Positions 1 through 14,403 of a stretch of 58,018 nucleotides of DNA are shown here, piece after piece (position 1 is the stretch's first letter; each line of letters starts with the position of its first letter). The notes under the pieces are model-generated. The model was not told the DNA's origin. It ran no database searches and worked only from the letters and a program-made list of their open reading frames with translations. The stretch is from the NCBI RefSeq assembly GCF_006546735.2, contig NZ_VICD02000075.1:1-58018 (forward strand), read 5' to 3'. A program made the translations under genes and the position numbers. The DNA comes from Marilutibacter maris (GTDB lineage Bacteria; Pseudomonadota; Gammaproteobacteria; Xanthomonadales; Xanthomonadaceae).

Positions 1-611
1 GCGAGACCCTCGCATCCGGGGCCGGCGATGGCGATTCCGGTGCCGCCGCCGATGACGGCGGCGACGCGCGCGCGCCGGCCAGCCAGGGCAACCTGTTCGC
101 CGCCGAAGAGACGCCGGACGCCGGCGGCGGCAGCGAACTGGGTCGCCGCACCAGCGAGGCGTTCGACAAGATCGTGACCCTCTATCTGGCCGCGCGCGCC
201 GGCCACAAGCTGCACGGTCCGGACATCGTCGTCGCCGCCGAGAAGGCCGGCCTGGTCTACGGCTACATGGGCGTGTTCCACCGCCTGGTCGAGCATCATC
301 CCGAGCGCGGCCCGGTGTTCAGCGTCGCCAACATCATGAAGCCGGGCAGCTTCGACATGGCCGAGATCCAGTCGCTGGAGACGCCGGCGATCGCATTCTT
401 CCTGACCCTGCCCGCGCCGATGCCGGCGCTGGACGCCTGGGAGGCGATGCTGCCCACCGCGCAACGGATGGCCGAGCTGCTCGACGGCATCGTCCTCGAC
501 GAGCAGCGCAATGCGCTCGGCCGTCAGCGCATCGCCCACATCCGCGACGAGCTGCGCGCCTACGACCGCCAGCGCGAAGCGCCGCCGTTGAGCAAACCCG
601 GCCGCTGGTGA
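1..611 (+). CDS. zipA: Cell division protein ZipA, C-terminal part (5' end outside window)
   Basis: The reading frame is open from the left edge (first full codon at base 3) to the TGA at 609-611. It starts with an acidic, Gly/Ala/Pro-rich linker and then a folded domain of about 140 residues, which corresponds to the FtsZ-binding domain of ZipA. Readable landmarks are the segment VFSVANIMKPGSFDM and the following FFLTLPAP strand, typical of this domain. In known systems ZipA is an inner-membrane protein that tethers and bundles FtsZ at midcell. The N-terminal membrane anchor would lie upstream of the window. Position directly before ligA is the usual order in Xanthomonadaceae and supports the call. 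An internal GTG at 174 is not the start, because the coding frame continues upstream of it. Confidence 0.85.
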   Translation, partial: ETLASGAGDGDSGAAADDGGDARAPASQGNLFAAEETPDAGGGSELGRRTSEAFDKIVTLYLAARAGHKLHGPDIVVAAEKAGLVYGYMGVFHRLVEHHPERGPVFSVANIMKPGSFDMAEIQSLETPAIAFFLTLPAPMPALDAWEAMLPTAQRMAELLDGIVLDEQRNALGRQRIAHIRDELRAYDRQREAPPLSKPGRW

Positions 612-3116
<2,505 letters not shown>

Positions 3117-3147
3117 ACCGCAACAACGCCGTTCCTGGCCGTGGCCG

Positions 3148-3169
3148 CAGGAGCGGCGTGGGCCGCGAT
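3148..3169 (+). repeat. Single GTAG/REP-like repeat head
   Basis: The ligA-epmA gap contains CAGGAGCGGCGTGGGCCGCG, a slightly degenerate copy of the palindromic repeat core seen at 14359, 16852, 43597, 43698 and 57285. It can form a small hairpin around GGCGTGGGCC. Confidence 0.55.
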
Positions 3170-3195
3170 CCGGTCCGTGCCGCGAGGCGGGGCCG

Positions 3196-4170
3196 GTGAG
3201 CTGGCAACCCTCGGCCTCGTTCGAGGCGCTGCGCCTGCGCGCAGGCTTGAACGCCCGCATCCGCGCGTTCTTCGCCGAGCGCGGCGTCACCGAAGTCGAG
3301 ACCCCGGTGATGTCGGTGGCCGGCAACACCGATCCGAACATCGCCTCCTTCGCGCTGGAGTTCAGCGGTCGCACCGATGGCGCGCCGCGCACGCGTTGGC
3401 TGCGCACCTCGCCGGAGTTTCCGCTCAAGCGCCTGCTCGCCGCCGGTTTCGGCGACTGCTATGAGTTGGGCCGGGTGTTCCGCGACGGCGAGGCCGGCGG
3501 CCGCCACAATCCCGAATTCACGATGCTGGAGTGGTACCGGCTGGGCTGGGACCACCGACGTCTGGTGACCGAGACCGCCGAGCTGGTGCAGGCGGCGCTG
3601 GCCCTGGTCGACCGTCGCGCGCGGCTGCAGACGATCGGTTACCACGAGCTGTACCGGCAGCGGTTGGGGGTGGATCCGGCCAGTACCGACGAGGCCGGCC
3701 TGCGCGCCGCGCTGGGCGACATCGAGATCGACCCACGCGGGCTGGGTCGCGACGACTGGCTCGATCTGTTGATGACCCATCGCCTGCAACCCGGCTTCGA
3801 TCGCGACACCTTGTTGGCGGTGATCGACTACCCGGCCTCGCAGTGCGCGCTGGCGCGGGTTCGCGAAGACGGGGACGCCGTGGCGGTCGCCGAGCGTTTC
3901 GAGCTGTACCTGGGCCCGCTGGAACTGGCCAACGGCTACCACGAGCTCACCGATGCCGGCGAGCAGCGGCGGCGCTTCCTGCACGATGGCGGCGTGCGTG
4001 CGCGCCGCCAGCAGACGTCACCCCCGGTGGACGAGCGCCTGCTGGACGCGCTGGCGGCCGGTCTGCCGGCCTGCGCCGGAGTCGCGCTCGGCGTCGACCG
4101 GCTGCTGATGGCGATGCTCGGCAGCGGACGGATCGGCGATGTGCTGGCGTTCGACTTCGCGCGGGCGTGA
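3196..4170 (+). CDS. epmA: Elongation factor P--(R)-beta-lysine ligase EpmA (GenX/PoxA)
   Basis: EpmA is a truncated class II lysyl-tRNA synthetase paralogue that attaches (R)-beta-lysine to a lysine of elongation factor P, which relieves ribosome stalling at polyproline. GTG at 3196, preceded by GAGGCGG, gives 324 aa, the family's normal length, without the anticodon-binding domain of LysRS. Class II motifs are visible: the motif 1 region VTEVETPVMS, motif 2 FRDGEAGGRHNPEFTMLEWY, and motif 3 GVALGVDRLLMAMLG near the C terminus. An ATG-initiated extension to 3061 would overlap ligA and run through a repeat, so it was not used. The partner genes efp and epmB are not in the window. Confidence 0.93.
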   Translation: MSWQPSASFEALRLRAGLNARIRAFFAERGVTEVETPVMSVAGNTDPNIASFALEFSGRTDGAPRTRWLRTSPEFPLKRLLAAGFGDCYELGRVFRDGEAGGRHNPEFTMLEWYRLGWDHRRLVTETAELVQAALALVDRRARLQTIGYHELYRQRLGVDPASTDEAGLRAALGDIEIDPRGLGRDDWLDLLMTHRLQPGFDRDTLLAVIDYPASQCALARVREDGDAVAVAERFELYLGPLELANGYHELTDAGEQRRRFLHDGGVRARRQQTSPPVDERLLDALAAGLPACAGVALGVDRLLMAMLGSGRIGDVLAFDFARA

Positions 4171-4379
4171 ATCCGTGACGCGGGAACGGTAACCGGGCGC
4201 TTGGGGCATTGCGTGTCGGGCGGCGTGTCACTACGGTGGCGATCGGCGCCGTCACTTGTCCGTTCAGGATCGGTTGCGCCGCGATCGTCCGCTGGCGGGC
4301 GGGGATTCAGGTGGTCGCGGTACCGTGGAAGCAGTCACGCGATGCGCGATGACGAAGTCATATCGGGAGGGAACAGGCA

Positions 4380-5177
4380 ATGGGTGCGTTGATCCGGATG
4401 CTCGCGCCGGTACTGGTGCTGGCCTGCGCAGGCTGTATCTATGATCCGGGGTTCTTCGGTGGCGGCCCCACCGCGCCCGGCACGCCCTATCCGGGCGGCG
4501 GCCACCCCGGTTACCCGACCTATCCGAACTATCCCGATCCGTACCCGGACAACGGTCGCGGCGGTCCCTTCGTCTGCGAGTCCCGCGACAACCGTACCCA
4601 GCGCTGCCCGGCCGATACCCGTGGCGGCGTGCGCCTGGTGCGCAAGCTGTCGCGCGCTTCCTGCGTGGAAGGGCAGAGCTGGGGCGTGGATCGCAACGGC
4701 GTGTGGGTGACCCGTGGCTGCCGTGCCGAATTCGTTGCCGGCTACGGCGGCACCCCGCCGGGCTACGGCACCGGGCTGGTGCGCTGCGAGTCGCAGGACA
4801 ACCGCACCCGGCATTGCCCGGCCGACACCCGTGGCGGCGTGCGCCTGTCGCGCAAGCTGTCGCGTGCCAGTTGCGTCGAGGGCCACAGCTGGGGTTACGA
4901 CCGCGGCAGCATCTGGGTCAGCCGGGGGTGTCGCGCCGAGTTCGTGACCGGTCGCGGTGGCGGCCACCGTCCGACGCCGGACCCGGGACATGGCCGGATC
5001 GTGCGCTGCGAGTCGCGCGACGGCCGCCACCAACGCTGCAGCGTGCACGTGCCCAGGGGCGTGGTCCTGTCGCGGCAGTTGTCGCGCGCGCCGTGCATCC
5101 GCGACAGCAGCTGGGGCTGGGATCGCAACGGCATCTGGGTCGGCAGCGGCTGCCGGGCCGAGTTCAGCGTCCGCTGA
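4380..5177 (+). CDS. Lipoprotein with three DUF3011 repeats
   Basis: The 265-aa protein begins with a short hydrophobic signal (MLAPVLVLACAGC) ending in a lipobox-like stretch; Cys16 or Cys19 would be lipidated. A Pro/Gly/Tyr-rich spacer (about 22-62) follows, then three tandem copies of a ~45-residue module at about 64-112, 127-175 and 200-265. Each copy has a CES-x(6)-C start, a cysteine in an LSRAxC segment, a WG-x(5)-IWV stretch and a closing GCRAEF. Four cysteines per module suggest two disulphides in the periplasm or on the surface. This pattern is DUF3011; its function is not established. SD GGGAGG lies at 4365-4370. Nothing nearby shares an obvious pathway. A 209-bp gap precedes it, with a small dyad at 4349-4361 and no convincing promoter. 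Confidence 0.85.
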   Translation: MGALIRMLAPVLVLACAGCIYDPGFFGGGPTAPGTPYPGGGHPGYPTYPNYPDPYPDNGRGGPFVCESRDNRTQRCPADTRGGVRLVRKLSRASCVEGQSWGVDRNGVWVTRGCRAEFVAGYGGTPPGYGTGLVRCESQDNRTRHCPADTRGGVRLSRKLSRASCVEGHSWGYDRGSIWVSRGCRAEFVTGRGGGHRPTPDPGHGRIVRCESRDGRHQRCSVHVPRGVVLSRQLSRAPCIRDSSWGWDRNGIWVGSGCRAEFSVR

Positions 5178-5218
5178 GCGCCCGCGGTCGAGGTCCGCTG
5201 CGCGCACCCGCCAGCGGT

Positions 5219-5224
5219 TAGAAT
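5219..5224 (+). promoter_or_regulatory. Candidate -10 box (TAGAAT) for a leaderless mtnA transcript
   Basis: TAGAAT ends 6 bases before the mtnA ATG (5231), so transcription from +7 would begin at or next to the start codon. No Shine-Dalgarno is visible upstream of the ATG and no TTGACA-like -35 stands out. Proximal TANNNT motifs are typical of leaderless genes; here it is an inference. Confidence 0.45.
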
Positions 5225-5230
5225 CTATCG

Positions 5231-6289
5231 ATGACGCAAGCCATCGACTTCGACCGCTACGACCGCATCCGCCCGATCCGCTGGACCGGCGATACCCTTG
5301 AACTGCTCGACCAGCGCAAGCTGCCGTTCGAGGTCGAATACGTCCGTTGCGCGGACAGCGATGCGGTCGCGGAGGCGATCCGCCTGCTGATCGTGCGCGG
5401 CGCTCCGGCGATCGGCATTTCCGCCGCCTGGGGCGTGGTGCTGGCGGCGCGCGACATCGACGCGGCCGACGGCGCGCAGGCGCTGCAGCGGCTGGAACCG
5501 GCGATGCAGCGGCTCAATGCCGCCCGCCCGACCGCGGTCAACCTGGCCTGGGCGCTGGCGAGGATGCGCCGGGTGCTGGCCGCCGCCGGCGCCGACTGGC
5601 ACGAGGTCATCGCGCGCGAGGCGCAGGCGATCGCCGACGAGGACCTGGCCGCCAATCGCCGCATGGGCGCGCTGGGCGCGGCCCTGATCGCCGAAGGCAG
5701 CGGGGTGATGACCCACTGCAATACCGGCTCGCTGGCGACCGCCGGCTTCGGCACCGCGTTGGGAGTGATCCGCGCCGGCGTCGCCCAGGGCCGGATCGCC
5801 CGCGTGTTCGCCGGCGAGACCCGGCCATGGCTGCAGGGCGCGAGGTTGACCTCGTGGGAGCTGCAGCAGGACGGGATCGCGCCGACCCTGGTCGCCGACG
5901 CGGCCGCCGCGCACCTGATGAAGGGCGGGGCGGTGCAATGGGTGATCGTCGGCGCCGACCGGATCTGCGCCAACGGCGACACCGCCAACAAGATCGGCAC
6001 CTATCAGCTGGCGATCGCCGCCCGCCACCATGGCGCGAAGTTCATGGTGGTCGCGCCGTCCTCGACCGTCGACATGGATACCGCCAGCGGCGACGCGATC
6101 GAGATCGAGGAGCGCGATCCCGGCGAGATGTTCGCGATCGGCGGCGTGCGTACCGCCGCCCCGGACATCGCCGCGTGGAACCCGGTGTTCGACGTGACCC
6201 CGCACGAACTGATCGACGCGATCGTCACCGAGCAGGGCGTGATCGAGCGCCCTGACGCGGCGGCGATGCGGGCCGCGTTCGGCGGCTGA
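5231..6289 (+). CDS. mtnA: Methylthioribose-1-phosphate isomerase MtnA
   Basis: MtnA isomerises 5-methylthioribose-1-phosphate to methylthioribulose-1-phosphate in the methionine salvage pathway, recycling the by-product of polyamine synthesis. The 352-aa protein has the eIF2B-related isomerase fold and the family motifs: [13 protein letters not shown] (from Arg56), [11 protein letters not shown] with the catalytic Cys163, [16 protein letters not shown], and [19 protein letters not shown] with the catalytic Asp243. These two residues sit three positions later than the Cys160/Asp240 pair of the B. subtilis enzyme. The start ATG is fixed by alignment; no ribosome-binding site is visible. It stands alone between the DUF3011 lipoprotein and gyrA. 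The rest of the salvage pathway is not in this window. Confidence 0.95.
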   Translation: MTQAIDFDRYDRIRPIRWTGDTLELLDQRKLPFEVEYVRCADSDAVAEAIRLLIVRGAPAIGISAAWGVVLAARDIDAADGAQALQRLEPAMQRLNAARPTAVNLAWALARMRRVLAAAGADWHEVIAREAQAIADEDLAANRRMGALGAALIAEGSGVMTHCNTGSLATAGFGTALGVIRAGVAQGRIARVFAGETRPWLQGARLTSWELQQDGIAPTLVADAAAAHLMKGGAVQWVIVGADRICANGDTANKIGTYQLAIAARHHGAKFMVVAPSSTVDMDTASGDAIEIEERDPGEMFAIGGVRTAAPDIAAWNPVFDVTPHELIDAIVTEQGVIERPDAAAMRAAFGG

Positions 6290-6397
6290 ATCCGCGCCAT
6301 CGGTCCGGGCCGCGCCGGGACCGCCGGCGGACGCGCCAAGTCCTTGTTTCTGCCCATAAATCGGCCGTGCCCGAGGCTGCGGGGAGGGGCCGTGTTG

Positions 6398-6406
6398 TGG
6401 TAAGAT
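6398..6406 (+). promoter_or_regulatory. Candidate extended -10 promoter for gyrA
   Basis: TGGTAAGAT (TGN plus TAAGAT) lies about 107 bases before the gyrA ATG in the 223-bp mtnA-gyrA gap. No recognisable -35 is present, which is acceptable for an extended -10 element. Weak support only. Confidence 0.3.
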
Positions 6407-6512
6407 TTCACGTCTTTTTGATGGCGCTGCGCGCGTCGTCCCGGGCGGCGCCGGATCGGCCTGTCCGCGGGTGGCGCAACGTGGCCGATCCAACGCCCAA
6501 TACGGAAACCTG

Positions 6513-9155
<2,643 letters not shown>

Positions 9156-9193
9156 TCCCACGCTTGCCGGGCGCAGACGGTTCCTGCGATCGA

Positions 9194-9223
9194 GAACGCC
9201 GCCTTCGGGCGGCGTTCTTTTTT
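9194..9223 (+). terminator. Rho-independent terminator of gyrA
   Basis: A perfect 10-bp GC-rich stem (GAACGCCGCC / GGCGGCGTTC) closes a TTCG tetraloop and is followed by six T. It lies 38 bases past the gyrA stop. This is the cleanest plus-strand terminator in the window. Confidence 0.95.
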
Positions 9224-9274
9224 GCCGCGCCGGAGCCCTGGTGTCGCGCGAAATTTTCGTCACGGACGCAGGTC

Positions 9275-9280
9275 TATACT
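9275..9280 (+). promoter_or_regulatory. Candidate -10 box (TATACT) for the yfhM-pbpC pair
   Basis: TATACT lies 41 bases before the yfhM ATG, just downstream of the gyrA terminator, so a promoter is required in this 98-bp gap. The region 15-18 bases upstream (AAATTTTCG) is AT-rich but has no clear TTGACA. Confidence 0.4.
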
Positions 9281-9321
9281 GGCGCGACGTCACGGAAGCC
9301 GCAGCCAGGGGGAGTACCACG

Positions 9322-12300
9322 ATGGGGATCAGTCGCTTGCGCAAGTCCGCAGAGGGCCGCAGCCGCGGCGGTGGCCGATGGACTGCGTTGCTGCTGCTCG
9401 CCCTGCTGCTCCCGACCGCCTGCCAGCGCGACCAGGACGGCCAGTTGCCCGCCACCAGCGGCGAGAAGATCCAGGCCGAGGCGGCGACCACGCAGGCCGG
9501 TTTCGCGCTGGCTTCGGCCTATCCCGACCAGCACGACGAGCAGCTGGCGATCGCGCTGGAGTTCACCCAGCCGGTGGTCGGCTCGCAGGATTTCGACGCC
9601 CTGATCGCGGTCGCCAGCTCCAAGGGCGCGGCGGTATCGGGCAGCTGGGTGCTCGACGACGAAGGCAAGGTGCTGCGGTTTCCGCATGTCGAGGCCGACA
9701 AGGACTACACCGTCACCATCAAGGCCGGCCTGACCGCCGCCGCCGGCGACCGCCTCGACCGGGAACTGGTCAAGACCGTGCATACCGGGCCGCTGGAACC
9801 GGTGGTCGGTTTCGCCTCCCAGGGCAGTGTGCTGCCCGCGCGCGACAGCCGCGGCCTGCCGGTGGTTTCGGTCAACGTGGACGAGGTCGACGTCGAGTTC
9901 CTGCGCGTGCGCGAGGCATCCCTGCCCAGGTTCTTCAGCGAGTACCAGCGTGGCGGCCGCCGCGACGGCTGGCAGCTGGACGCCAACTACCGCGACAACA
10001 CACCGCTGGGCGATCTGGCCGAACCGGTCTACGTCAACCGCTTCGTGCTCGGCGGCAAGCCCAACGAACGGGTGCTGACCCATCTGCCGTTGCAGGACAT
10101 CCGGGAGCTGCAGGAACCGGGCCTGTACTTCGCGGTGATGAAGCGCACCGGCCGCTTCGGCGACGACTTCGAGACCGCGTTCTTCACCGTCAGCGACCTC
10201 GGCCTGCACGTGCGCGCCTACAAGGACACGCTGTTCGTGCATACCGCCTCGCTGGCCAGCGGCGCGCCGGTCAGCGGCACCGGGCTGCGCATTCTCGACG
10301 CCAAGGGCGAGCCCGTGCTCAAGGGCGAGACCGACCGGCACGGCAACGCGATGCTCGAATACAGCCTCGATGCCGGCCACGTGCTGGTCGCCGAGCGCGG
10401 CAGCGACGTTTCGATGCTGCCGTTCAACCAGCCCGCGCTCGACCTGTCCGAGTTCGCCGTCTCGGGACGCGAGCAGGCCTGGTTCGACGTGTTCGCCTGG
10501 TCCGGTCGCGATCTGTACCGGCCCGGCGAGACGGTGCGGGTGTCGGCGCTGTTGCGCGACCAGGACGGTCAGCCGCTGAAGGCCGGCGGCAGCGGCGGCG
10601 ACCTGTCCAAACAACCGCTGTACGTGCGCTACGTGCAGCCCGACGGCAAGATCCTGATCGAGTCCGCGCTCAGCCCCGATCCGCGCGGATACGTTCGCCA
10701 TGAGCAGACCATCCCGGCCGATGCCGCGACCGGACGCTGGAAGATCGAGTTCCGCAGCGACCCGGCGAGCAAGGAGGCGGTGCAGGGGATGACCCTGCGG
10801 ATCGAGGAGTTCCTGCCGGAGCGGATGAAGCTCGACCTCGACAGCGCGCAGGCCGTGCTCAAGCCGGGCGAAGCGCTGAAGCTCAAGGCCACCGGCGCCT
10901 ACCTGTATGGCGCCTCGGCGGCCGGCAACCGCTTCACCGCCAAGCTCGCGGTCGCGGTGGAACAGCATCCGCTCGACAACCTGCCGGGCTGGTTCTTCGG
11001 CGATCCCACCGTGGATCTGCCGCGCGAGGCCAAGGAGGTCGTCGACGCCAAGCTGGGCGAGGACGGCAGCTACACCGCGGACATCAAGTTGCCGGCCGAG
11101 GTCAAGGCCGACACGCCGGTCGCGGCGATCGTGTCCGGGAGCCTGTTCGAGACCGGCGGACGCAGCGTCAATCGCAATCTGAAGCGGGTGCTGTGGCCGG
11201 CCGAGGCCCTGGTCGGCGTGCGCCCGCTGTTCGACGACAAGGAGGGAACCGACGCCAATGCCAGCGCCGGTTTCGAGCTTGGGCGTTTCGGCGTCGACGG
11301 CAAGCCGCGTCCGGGCAAGGGCCTGCGGGTGACCCTGGTGCGCGAGCATCGCGACTACCACTGGAACCACGACGACGAACACGGCTGGGACTACGACTTC
11401 GTCCGCCGTTTCGAGGACATCGAAACGCGCGAGGTCGAGGCTGGCAGCGCGCCGCTGCGGATCGACTTCCCGGTCGAGTGGGGCGACTACCGGATCGACG
11501 TGTTCGACCCCCAGACCCGGCTGACCACGCGCTACCCGTTCACCGCCGGCTGGAGCTGGAACGACGAGAACCGCGGCCTCGACGCGCGTCCGGACAAGGT
11601 CAAGCTGTCGCTGGACAAGACCAGCTACCGCGCCGGCGACACCCTGGAGGTGACCCTGACCCCGCCGCACGAGGGGCGGGGCCTGGTGATGGTCGAGAGC
11701 GACCGCATGCTGTTCGTGCAGGGCGTGGACGTGAAGGCCGGCACCAAGGTCGAGATTCCGGTCACCGCCGACTGGGAGCGCCATGACGTCTACGTGACCG
11801 CGCTGGTGTTCCGCGGCGGCAGCGCACCGAGCAAGGTGACCCCGGCGCGGGCGGTGGGCGTCGCCCACGTGGTGATGGACCGCAAGGACCGCAAGGTCGC
11901 GGTCGGCCTGGTTTCGCCGGAGATGATGCGTCCCGAGCAGGACATGCCGGTGACCGTCAGCGTGCCCGAGCTGGCCGGCAAGGACGCCTGGGTGACCGTC
12001 GCCGCGGTCGACGTCGGCATCCTCAACATCACCCGCTTCCCGGTACCCGATGCGGCCGCGCATTTCTTCGCCCAGCGGCGACTGGGCGTCGACGCCTACG
12101 ACGTCTACGGCCGCGTGATCGAGAGCTTCGACGGCAGCCTGGCGCGGATCCGCTTCGGCGGCGACATGGCCTTGCAGCCGCTGGTGCAGGCACGGCGTCC
12201 GACCGCGCGGGTGCAGACCGTCGACCTGTTCGCCGGGCCGGTCAAGCTCGACGGCAAGGGCAATGCACGCCTGGCGCTGCCGGTGCCGGACTTCAACGGC

Positions 12301-14292
12301 ACCCTGCGGGTGTCGGCACTGGTCTATGCCGGCGGCCACTACGGCAGCCGCGATCGCGAGACCGTGGTGCGGGCGCCGGTGCTGGCCGAGGCGAGCCTGC
12401 CACGGGTGCTGGCGCCGGGCGACCGCAGCAAGGTCACCCTCGACGTGCAGAACTTCACCGACAAGCCGGGCAGCTTCAAGGTCCGTGTCGACGGCATCGG
12501 TCCGCTCTCGGTCGATGGCGGCGAACGCAGTGTCGAGTTGAAGGTCGAGGGCAAGGCCACGCTCGATTTCCCGCTGACCGCGCGCGAGGGTTACGACGTC
12601 GCCCAGGTCCGGGTCCGTGTCGAGGGCAACGGCTACAAGGTCGACCGCAAGTACGACCTGCCGGTGCGCCCGGCCTGGCCGTCGGTGCTGCGCGCCCGTA
12701 CCCGGGTGCTCGACGAGCTCGCCGCGATCCAGCTCGATCCGGGCCTGGCCGACGGATTGATGCCCGGCTCGGTGACCGCGCGCCTGTCGGTCAGCGCATT
12801 GCCGCCGATCCCGTTCGCCAGCGCGCTCGACGGCGCGCTCAAGTACCCGTACGGCTGCGCCGAGCAGACCACCAGCAAGGGCTACGCGACGCTGGAACTG
12901 GACGATGCGACCGCGAAGATGCTCGGCATCGAGGGGCTTGGCGAGGGCAAGCGCCGTCATCGCATGGAAGGCGCGTTCGCGCGCCTGGCCGGAATGCAGA
13001 TCAACTCCGGACACTTCTCGATGTGGGGCGATGGCGACTACGTCAATCCGATCATCACGCCCTACATCGTCGAGTTCCTGCTCGATGCGCGCGAAGCCGG
13101 CTTCGCGGTGCCCGATGCGATGCTGCAGAAGGCGCTGAAGGTGCTCAACGAGGATCTGCTGGCCGGCGGGCCGTCCTATTTCGGCTACGACCGCCGCGAG
13201 CATCTCAAGTTCGCCTACAAGGCCTACGCCGGCTACGCGCTGGCGCGGGTCAACCGCGCGCCGCTGGGCACGCTGCGGGCGATGTACGACAACGAGCGCG
13301 ACAAGAGCGTGACCGGACTGCCGCTGGTGCACCTGGGCCTGGCGCTGAGCCTGCAGGGCGACAAGGCACGTGGTGCCCGTGCGATCGCCGCCGGTTTCGA
13401 CCGCAGCTCGGCGTCGCGGCCGCGCTATCTGGGCGACTACGGCAGCCGCGTGCGCGACGATGCGTTGATGATCGCGCTGGTGCACGAACACGACCTCGCC
13501 AGGCCCGAGTACGACGCACGGGTGGTCGACCTGGGCCGCGAACTCGACAGCCGCCGCAACCGCGGCTGGCTGTGGCTGAGCACCCAGGAGCAGGTCGCGC
13601 TGGCGCGACTGGGCAAGGCGCTGATGGCCGACCAGGGCAATCGCGTCTCCGGCCAATGGCTGGTCGATGGAAAGATCAGCGATGCCGCCGAGGCGCGTTA
13701 CATCGGTCGCGACTTCGATCATGCCGGGCTGTTGTCCGGGGTGCGCTTCAGCCCGCAAGGGAAGGTGCCCCTGTACGCCAACCTGGAGGTCGCCGGCGTG
13801 CCGCGCAGCGCACCGGCGCCGGACGCCTCGGTGATCAAGGTCGAACGCCGCTGGTTCACGCCGGAGGGCAAGCCCTGGGAAGGCGGTGCGCTGGAGGAGG
13901 GCGACGTGCTGATCGCCGCGGTCAGCGTCAGCGCCGACCAGGACATGCCCGACGCGCTGTTGACCGAGCTGCTGCCGGCCGGACTGGAGATCGAGAACTT
14001 CAATCTCAGCGACGCCAAGCAGTGGGCCGACGTGGTGGTCGACGGCATCACCCTGAGCGAGCGCGACCGGGCCGCCGAGATCCGCTACGAGGAGTATCGC
14101 GACGACCGCTATGTGGCCGCGCTCAAGCTCGACCGGCGCGATACCGATCACGTGTTCTACATGGTCAGGGCGGTCACCCCGGGCGTCTACGCGGTACCGC
14201 CGTCGCTGGTCGAGGACATGTACCGGCCCAATCTGCGCGGCATCGGCCGGGCGGTACCGGCCAGGATCACGGTGGTGCCGCCGGGCGGTTGA
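9322..14292 (+). CDS. yfhM: Bacterial alpha-2-macroglobulin lipoprotein (YfhM-type, thioester-containing)
   Basis: Bacterial alpha-2-macroglobulins are large periplasmic protease traps. When cleaved in the bait region they change shape and capture the attacker through an internal thioester, and they are thought to act with PBP1C in envelope defence and repair. ATG 9322 with SD AGGGGGAG gives 1656 aa, almost the length of E. coli YfhM. A basic N terminus and a hydrophobic run end in the lipobox LLPTAC (Cys34), so it is a lipoprotein. Residue +2 is Gln, not Asp, which by the E. coli Lol rule would favour outer-membrane sorting. The thioester motif CAEQ is intact (Cys1179-Gln1182, in YPYGCAEQTTS). 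MG-type beta domains fill the rest. pbpC follows after 111 bp. Confidence 0.95.
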   Translation: MGISRLRKSAEGRSRGGGRWTALLLLALLLPTACQRDQDGQLPATSGEKIQAEAATTQAGFALASAYPDQHDEQLAIALEFTQPVVGSQDFDALIAVASSKGAAVSGSWVLDDEGKVLRFPHVEADKDYTVTIKAGLTAAAGDRLDRELVKTVHTGPLEPVVGFASQGSVLPARDSRGLPVVSVNVDEVDVEFLRVREASLPRFFSEYQRGGRRDGWQLDANYRDNTPLGDLAEPVYVNRFVLGGKPNERVLTHLPLQDIRELQEPGLYFAVMKRTGRFGDDFETAFFTVSDLGLHVRAYKDTLFVHTASLASGAPVSGTGLRILDAKGEPVLKGETDRHGNAMLEYSLDAGHVLVAERGSDVSMLPFNQPALDLSEFAVSGREQAWFDVFAWSGRDLYRPGETVRVSALLRDQDGQPLKAGGSGGDLSKQPLYVRYVQPDGKILIESALSPDPRGYVRHEQTIPADAATGRWKIEFRSDPASKEAVQGMTLRIEEFLPERMKLDLDSAQAVLKPGEALKLKATGAYLYGASAAGNRFTAKLAVAVEQHPLDNLPGWFFGDPTVDLPREAKEVVDAKLGEDGSYTADIKLPAEVKADTPVAAIVSGSLFETGGRSVNRNLKRVLWPAEALVGVRPLFDDKEGTDANASAGFELGRFGVDGKPRPGKGLRVTLVREHRDYHWNHDDEHGWDYDFVRRFEDIETREVEAGSAPLRIDFPVEWGDYRIDVFDPQTRLTTRYPFTAGWSWNDENRGLDARPDKVKLSLDKTSYRAGDTLEVTLTPPHEGRGLVMVESDRMLFVQGVDVKAGTKVEIPVTADWERHDVYVTALVFRGGSAPSKVTPARAVGVAHVVMDRKDRKVAVGLVSPEMMRPEQDMPVTVSVPELAGKDAWVTVAAVDVGILNITRFPVPDAAAHFFAQRRLGVDAYDVYGRVIESFDGSLARIRFGGDMALQPLVQARRPTARVQTVDLFAGPVKLDGKGNARLALPVPDFNGTLRVSALVYAGGHYGSRDRETVVRAPVLAEASLPRVLAPGDRSKVTLDVQNFTDKPGSFKVRVDGIGPLSVDGGERSVELKVEGKATLDFPLTAREGYDVAQVRVRVEGNGYKVDRKYDLPVRPAWPSVLRARTRVLDELAAIQLDPGLADGLMPGSVTARLSVSALPPIPFASALDGALKYPYGCAEQTTSKGYATLELDDATAKMLGIEGLGEGKRRHRMEGAFARLAGMQINSGHFSMWGDGDYVNPIITPYIVEFLLDAREAGFAVPDAMLQKALKVLNEDLLAGGPSYFGYDRREHLKFAYKAYAGYALARVNRAPLGTLRAMYDNERDKSVTGLPLVHLGLALSLQGDKARGARAIAAGFDRSSASRPRYLGDYGSRVRDDALMIALVHEHDLARPEYDARVVDLGRELDSRRNRGWLWLSTQEQVALARLGKALMADQGNRVSGQWLVDGKISDAAEARYIGRDFDHAGLLSGVRFSPQGKVPLYANLEVAGVPRSAPAPDASVIKVERRWFTPEGKPWEGGALEEGDVLIAAVSVSADQDMPDALLTELLPAGLEIENFNLSDAKQWADVVVDGITLSERDRAAEIRYEEYRDDRYVAALKLDRRDTDHVFYMVRAVTPGVYAVPPSLVEDMYRPNLRGIGRAVPARITVVPPGG

Positions 14293-14293
14293 T

Positions 14294-14323
14294 CCCGCCC
14301 CGGCGGCTGTCGCCGGGGGCGGG
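14294..14323 (+). terminator. GC-rich hairpin after yfhM (no T-run)
   Basis: CCCGCCCCGGCG pairs with CGCCGGGGGCGGG with one bulge across a five-base loop, two bases after the yfhM stop. No T-run follows, so it may be an mRNA-stabilising or attenuating hairpin rather than a full terminator before pbpC. Confidence 0.4.
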
Positions 14324-14358
14324 TCCCGATGCCCGGCGGGCCATCGTCCCAGGCTCCC

Positions 14359-14382
14359 GTAGGAGCGGCGAGAGCCGCGATT
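14359..14382 (+). repeat. Single GTAG/REP-like repeat head
   Basis: GTAGGAGCGGCGAGAGCCGC followed by GATT lies in the yfhM-pbpC gap. It is a full match to the GTAG-headed palindromic repeat, here without an inverted partner. Confidence 0.75.
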
Positions 14383-14403
14383 GCACGACGTTCTCATCCG
14401 CAC

